Source: Clavelina lepadiformis | Lineage: Eukaryota; Chordata; Ascidiacea; Aplousobranchia; Clavelinidae | Direction of reading: 5' to 3' | DNA length: 64,000 bases | Assembly: GCF_947623445.1 (NCBI RefSeq) | Contig: NC_135243.1 | Coordinates: 6,636,501 to 6,700,500, forward strand | In this document: in pieces, positions 61,728 through 64,000 of the stretch | Layout of the letters: each line of letters opens with the position of its first letter | How positions within the stretch are numbered: the first letter of the stretch is position 1 | Position numbers and translations under genes: made by a program | The notes under the pieces: generated by a model | What the model saw: the letters and a program-made list of their open reading frames with translations, nothing else | Databases searched by the model: none | Told to the model about the DNA's origin: nothing

Positions 61728-63062
61728 CAAGAAAAAACCGGTCAATGCGAATATTCCGGCCGAATTTTCAAAGCCGAAATTCTCAACAAGGATACCTCCT
61801 ACTGTGGGACCGAGGATATCACCGACAGAGAAGGCCATGTTCCATAACCCAGACACCAGGCCGTACTGGGCTAGTTCACTTTCACTCATCTTCAACTCTC
61901 TGTTGATTGAGAAATATGTCACTGGTTTTAGGACGAAAACTCGTACAACAATATAATAGCAAGTTTGTTTGGTGCCCGTATTAATTCCTGCAAGATCACG
62001 ATCACTTTATACACGTTGGGATAATGAGACCAAAAGTGAAGCCAACATTAGAAAGAAAGATAAATAAACTTGTTCTTTCGAAAAAATAACTCAGTGCGGT
62101 GGTATTATTCTCTTATCGCCATTTAAACAGGCCTGGCCAACGTTATCATCGCCGTAATAGTACGAAAATGGAATGACGATTTCGTTAAAAAAACAACAGG
62201 TTTGATGTTTATGTTATTGGCTTTAAGTAATTTTCACACGCTGTCTATTTCTCATAAGCTGTTGATTTATCCACCGTTATCATGGCTTATTCCTTAGCTG
62301 GAAATAATAGCTGCATCGATTAAAAGACACATGTAATGCTACTGTATGTAGCACTCTGTATCCATGTTCTGATCGAGTGAGATAGACCAACAATCGCCTA
62401 CATTTGTCTTAAACTGGTTCTAACGCAACAAACACTGTTCGGTTTATTAACAAAATTATTTTGCAGTTGAGAGTAGGCTACTCGGGAAGATTTGCAGGAA
62501 TCATGCATGAGTTATTAAAAATGACCACATGTAACGCTCGGATAATTTCAAGAGAATTATTATAATCGATTTAAATTGAACAATGACACACAATAAATAA
62601 ACCAAACAAAAGAGATAAAAAAACGTTTATCTTACTTTGCACCCAGCAACATCTCATTAAAAGTGGGCATCAACGCGCCACCGAAGAAAGCCCCATTTAA
62701 AACGGCAGCAAGATACATGAGCCAAAGTTTCTGTTTATTCCAACCAAACAGATGCCGCAAAAATATCACAGGTCCAATGATGGCCATGGCAATAGACACT
62801 CCTACCGTGCTAATCTCCATAATAAACGACTTTTTCCTGTAAAGTCGTCTGTTAGACGTTACCTGGCCTCACAGGTTAAGCATATACAGGTACTGTAGCT
62901 GTAGTTATGTCATTTTCGTGCATTTATATATCTGGTAGAATTAAGTAGTAAAATTTCAACTCACCATCTGTCTGCGATGTATCCCCACAGTGGTGACATA
63001 CCAGCGTAGAAAACACTACTGACCAGCAACGTAATACCAACCATTACTGCGTCCATGTTGAA
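61728..63062 (-). CDS. MFS transporter, SLC18B1-like, internal exons (partial)
   Basis: Three minus-strand exons, 63062-62965, 62836-62636 and 61899-61728, join in phase. The first reads FNMDAVMVGITLLVSSVFYA, GMSPLWGYIADRW, with the loop 8-9 type MFS pattern G-x-ADR. The second reads KKSFIMEISTVGVSIAMAII, GPVIFL, LWLMYLAAVLNGAFFGGALM, PTFNEMLLGA. The third reads ELAQYGLVSGLWNMAFSVGD, ILGPTVGGILVENFGFENSA, GIFALTGFFL. The pattern (VPTFPEM, GLVSGLxxxxxSxGxxxGPTxGGxLxExxGF) matches the C-terminal half of SLC18B1, a vesicular polyamine transporter; substrate here is inferred. Upstream exons with the N-terminal six membrane segments are not seen and probably lie beyond the right edge. The short final exon was not found. 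Confidence 0.82.
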
Positions 63063-64000
63063 CTGAAATGATGGAAAAAGAGATTTTTGAAATTAACAAC
63101 ATTTCAGAGATTAAATAAACTTAGCGGCGATAAATGCCAGTTAAAGGAAGCACACTTCAAAGAATCACCACAGAAAAAACGTAGCTTCCAGCTCTTTTTA
63201 TGATTAGGCCGCAAACTTTAAAACATTGGGTCGCGCATTCACGTACACATAAAGCAACTAGCAACTGACTATCCAGAAACAACCAAAGTCACACAAAATA
63301 GTAAAAAGTTGGGGAACCACACAGCAGATATTTTCATAAACGGCTCGTTGTGGCGAGAATCTTTGTTGTGGCACCGTAACAATATACACCCCTGCGCAAG
63401 CATTTATCAAAGTAGAATAATTTTAATACTTTTGGTAATTGCATCCCGTGTAATAAGTACTGTGCTTGACTGGATTACCCGGTAGACTGTAGTTTTAAAA
63501 AGCAATCAATGACATTTCATAAAGTTATCAAAGGTCTAAACATGTTCACAGGATAGTTGGGACTGGCAAGGACAGTCCATTGAGCGCTTGAAATTGAACA
63601 AATTGAAAGACCATCAATGAATTAATTTCATTGTACTTAGAACTGGAAGTCATGACACAGATAAGTTTATTTTTCTATCCAATTTAGCTACTTGCACAGA
63701 GGTATCCGATACGGACTGCAGTACCACGCGGATATGAATCACGCATTGCGAAAGGTAGCGTGATAGTCAGGCGGTGCCAAAATCGCAATAAACGTCTGCT
63801 CGTCTGCTGTTTTGCCCACTTTATAACTTCATGCATTAAATTCGTGTTAAAGGTTAAAGAATGGTCGGAGCTTTAATTTAACACCATAAGCTTATGCTGG
63901 CTTCATAAACACAACGAAAAAAGGTCAGTGAGCATTATTCAGCTTAAATAATAATTAATCGAAATTACAAGCCTTTGGTATAAAGTAAATGTTTGCGCAG
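63063..64000. other. Right edge, probably intronic
   Basis: Likely part of the intron upstream of the first visible MFS exon. No exon with transporter likeness was recognised on the minus strand. Confidence 0.45.

Overview
The window looks like genomic DNA of an invertebrate chordate. A tunicate is the best guess: the DNA is AT-rich, genes are compact with GT-AG introns mostly of 100-1000 bp, there is an Ikaros-like zinc-finger gene, and GGCCTA/TAGCCT words are frequent between genes. The species is not proven. No gene is prokaryotic, and I see no CRISPR array, rRNA or confident tRNA.

Layout. (1) 0-16 kb: a cluster of calcium homeostasis modulator (CALHM/FAM26-like) large-pore channel genes. 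One intact gene is on the minus strand (1996-3495), three are on the plus strand (6193-7880, 11683-13289, 14346-15778), and a divergent or decayed exon set lies at 530-914. All four intact genes have three exons, phase-0 introns and a middle exon of exactly 222 bp. (2) 16-20 kb: a non-LTR retrotransposon tail and a deletion-derived piggyBac with TTAA duplications. (3) 20.5-23.2 kb: a three-exon Ikaros-family transcription factor gene with one GC-AG intron. (4) 24.9-26.7 kb: a shortened PIF/Harbinger element keeping stubs of both its genes. (5) 29-34 kb: two housekeeping genes, MED19 (Mediator) and PSMB5 (proteasome beta-5), the latter with two MITEs in its first intron. (6) 38.4-43.5 kb: two neighbouring Golgi glycosyltransferase genes on the same strand, a GT31 beta-1,3-glycosyltransferase and a GT10 alpha-1,3-fucosyltransferase. 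(7) 44-54 kb: transposon-rich ground with hAT remnants, a palindromic MITE and locally duplicated non-coding blocks. (8) 50.3-51.8 and 55.1-57.0 kb: two single-exon paralogues, each with two TREX-like 3' exonuclease folds whose catalytic acids and histidine are replaced. The second also carries a C-terminal Myb-like domain of a type known from non-LTR retrotransposons. (9) 61.7-63.1 kb: three exons of an MFS transporter like SLC18B1, minus strand, running off the right edge.

The most unusual content is the pair of dual-domain pseudo-TREX proteins. Both paralogues have the same replacements at the DEDDh positions, which suggests a conserved non-catalytic role, possibly nucleic-acid binding or regulation of a true TREX. 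The Myb-like tail of one copy suggests capture of a retrotransposon DNA-binding domain. The CALHM cluster is second: it shows lineage-specific expansion and a shared, apparently uncharacterised C-terminal module, (K/R)AAK-x-I...W-x-x-(I/V)-L-D. Splice sites were placed by eye using phase and family conservation; no alignment or search was run.
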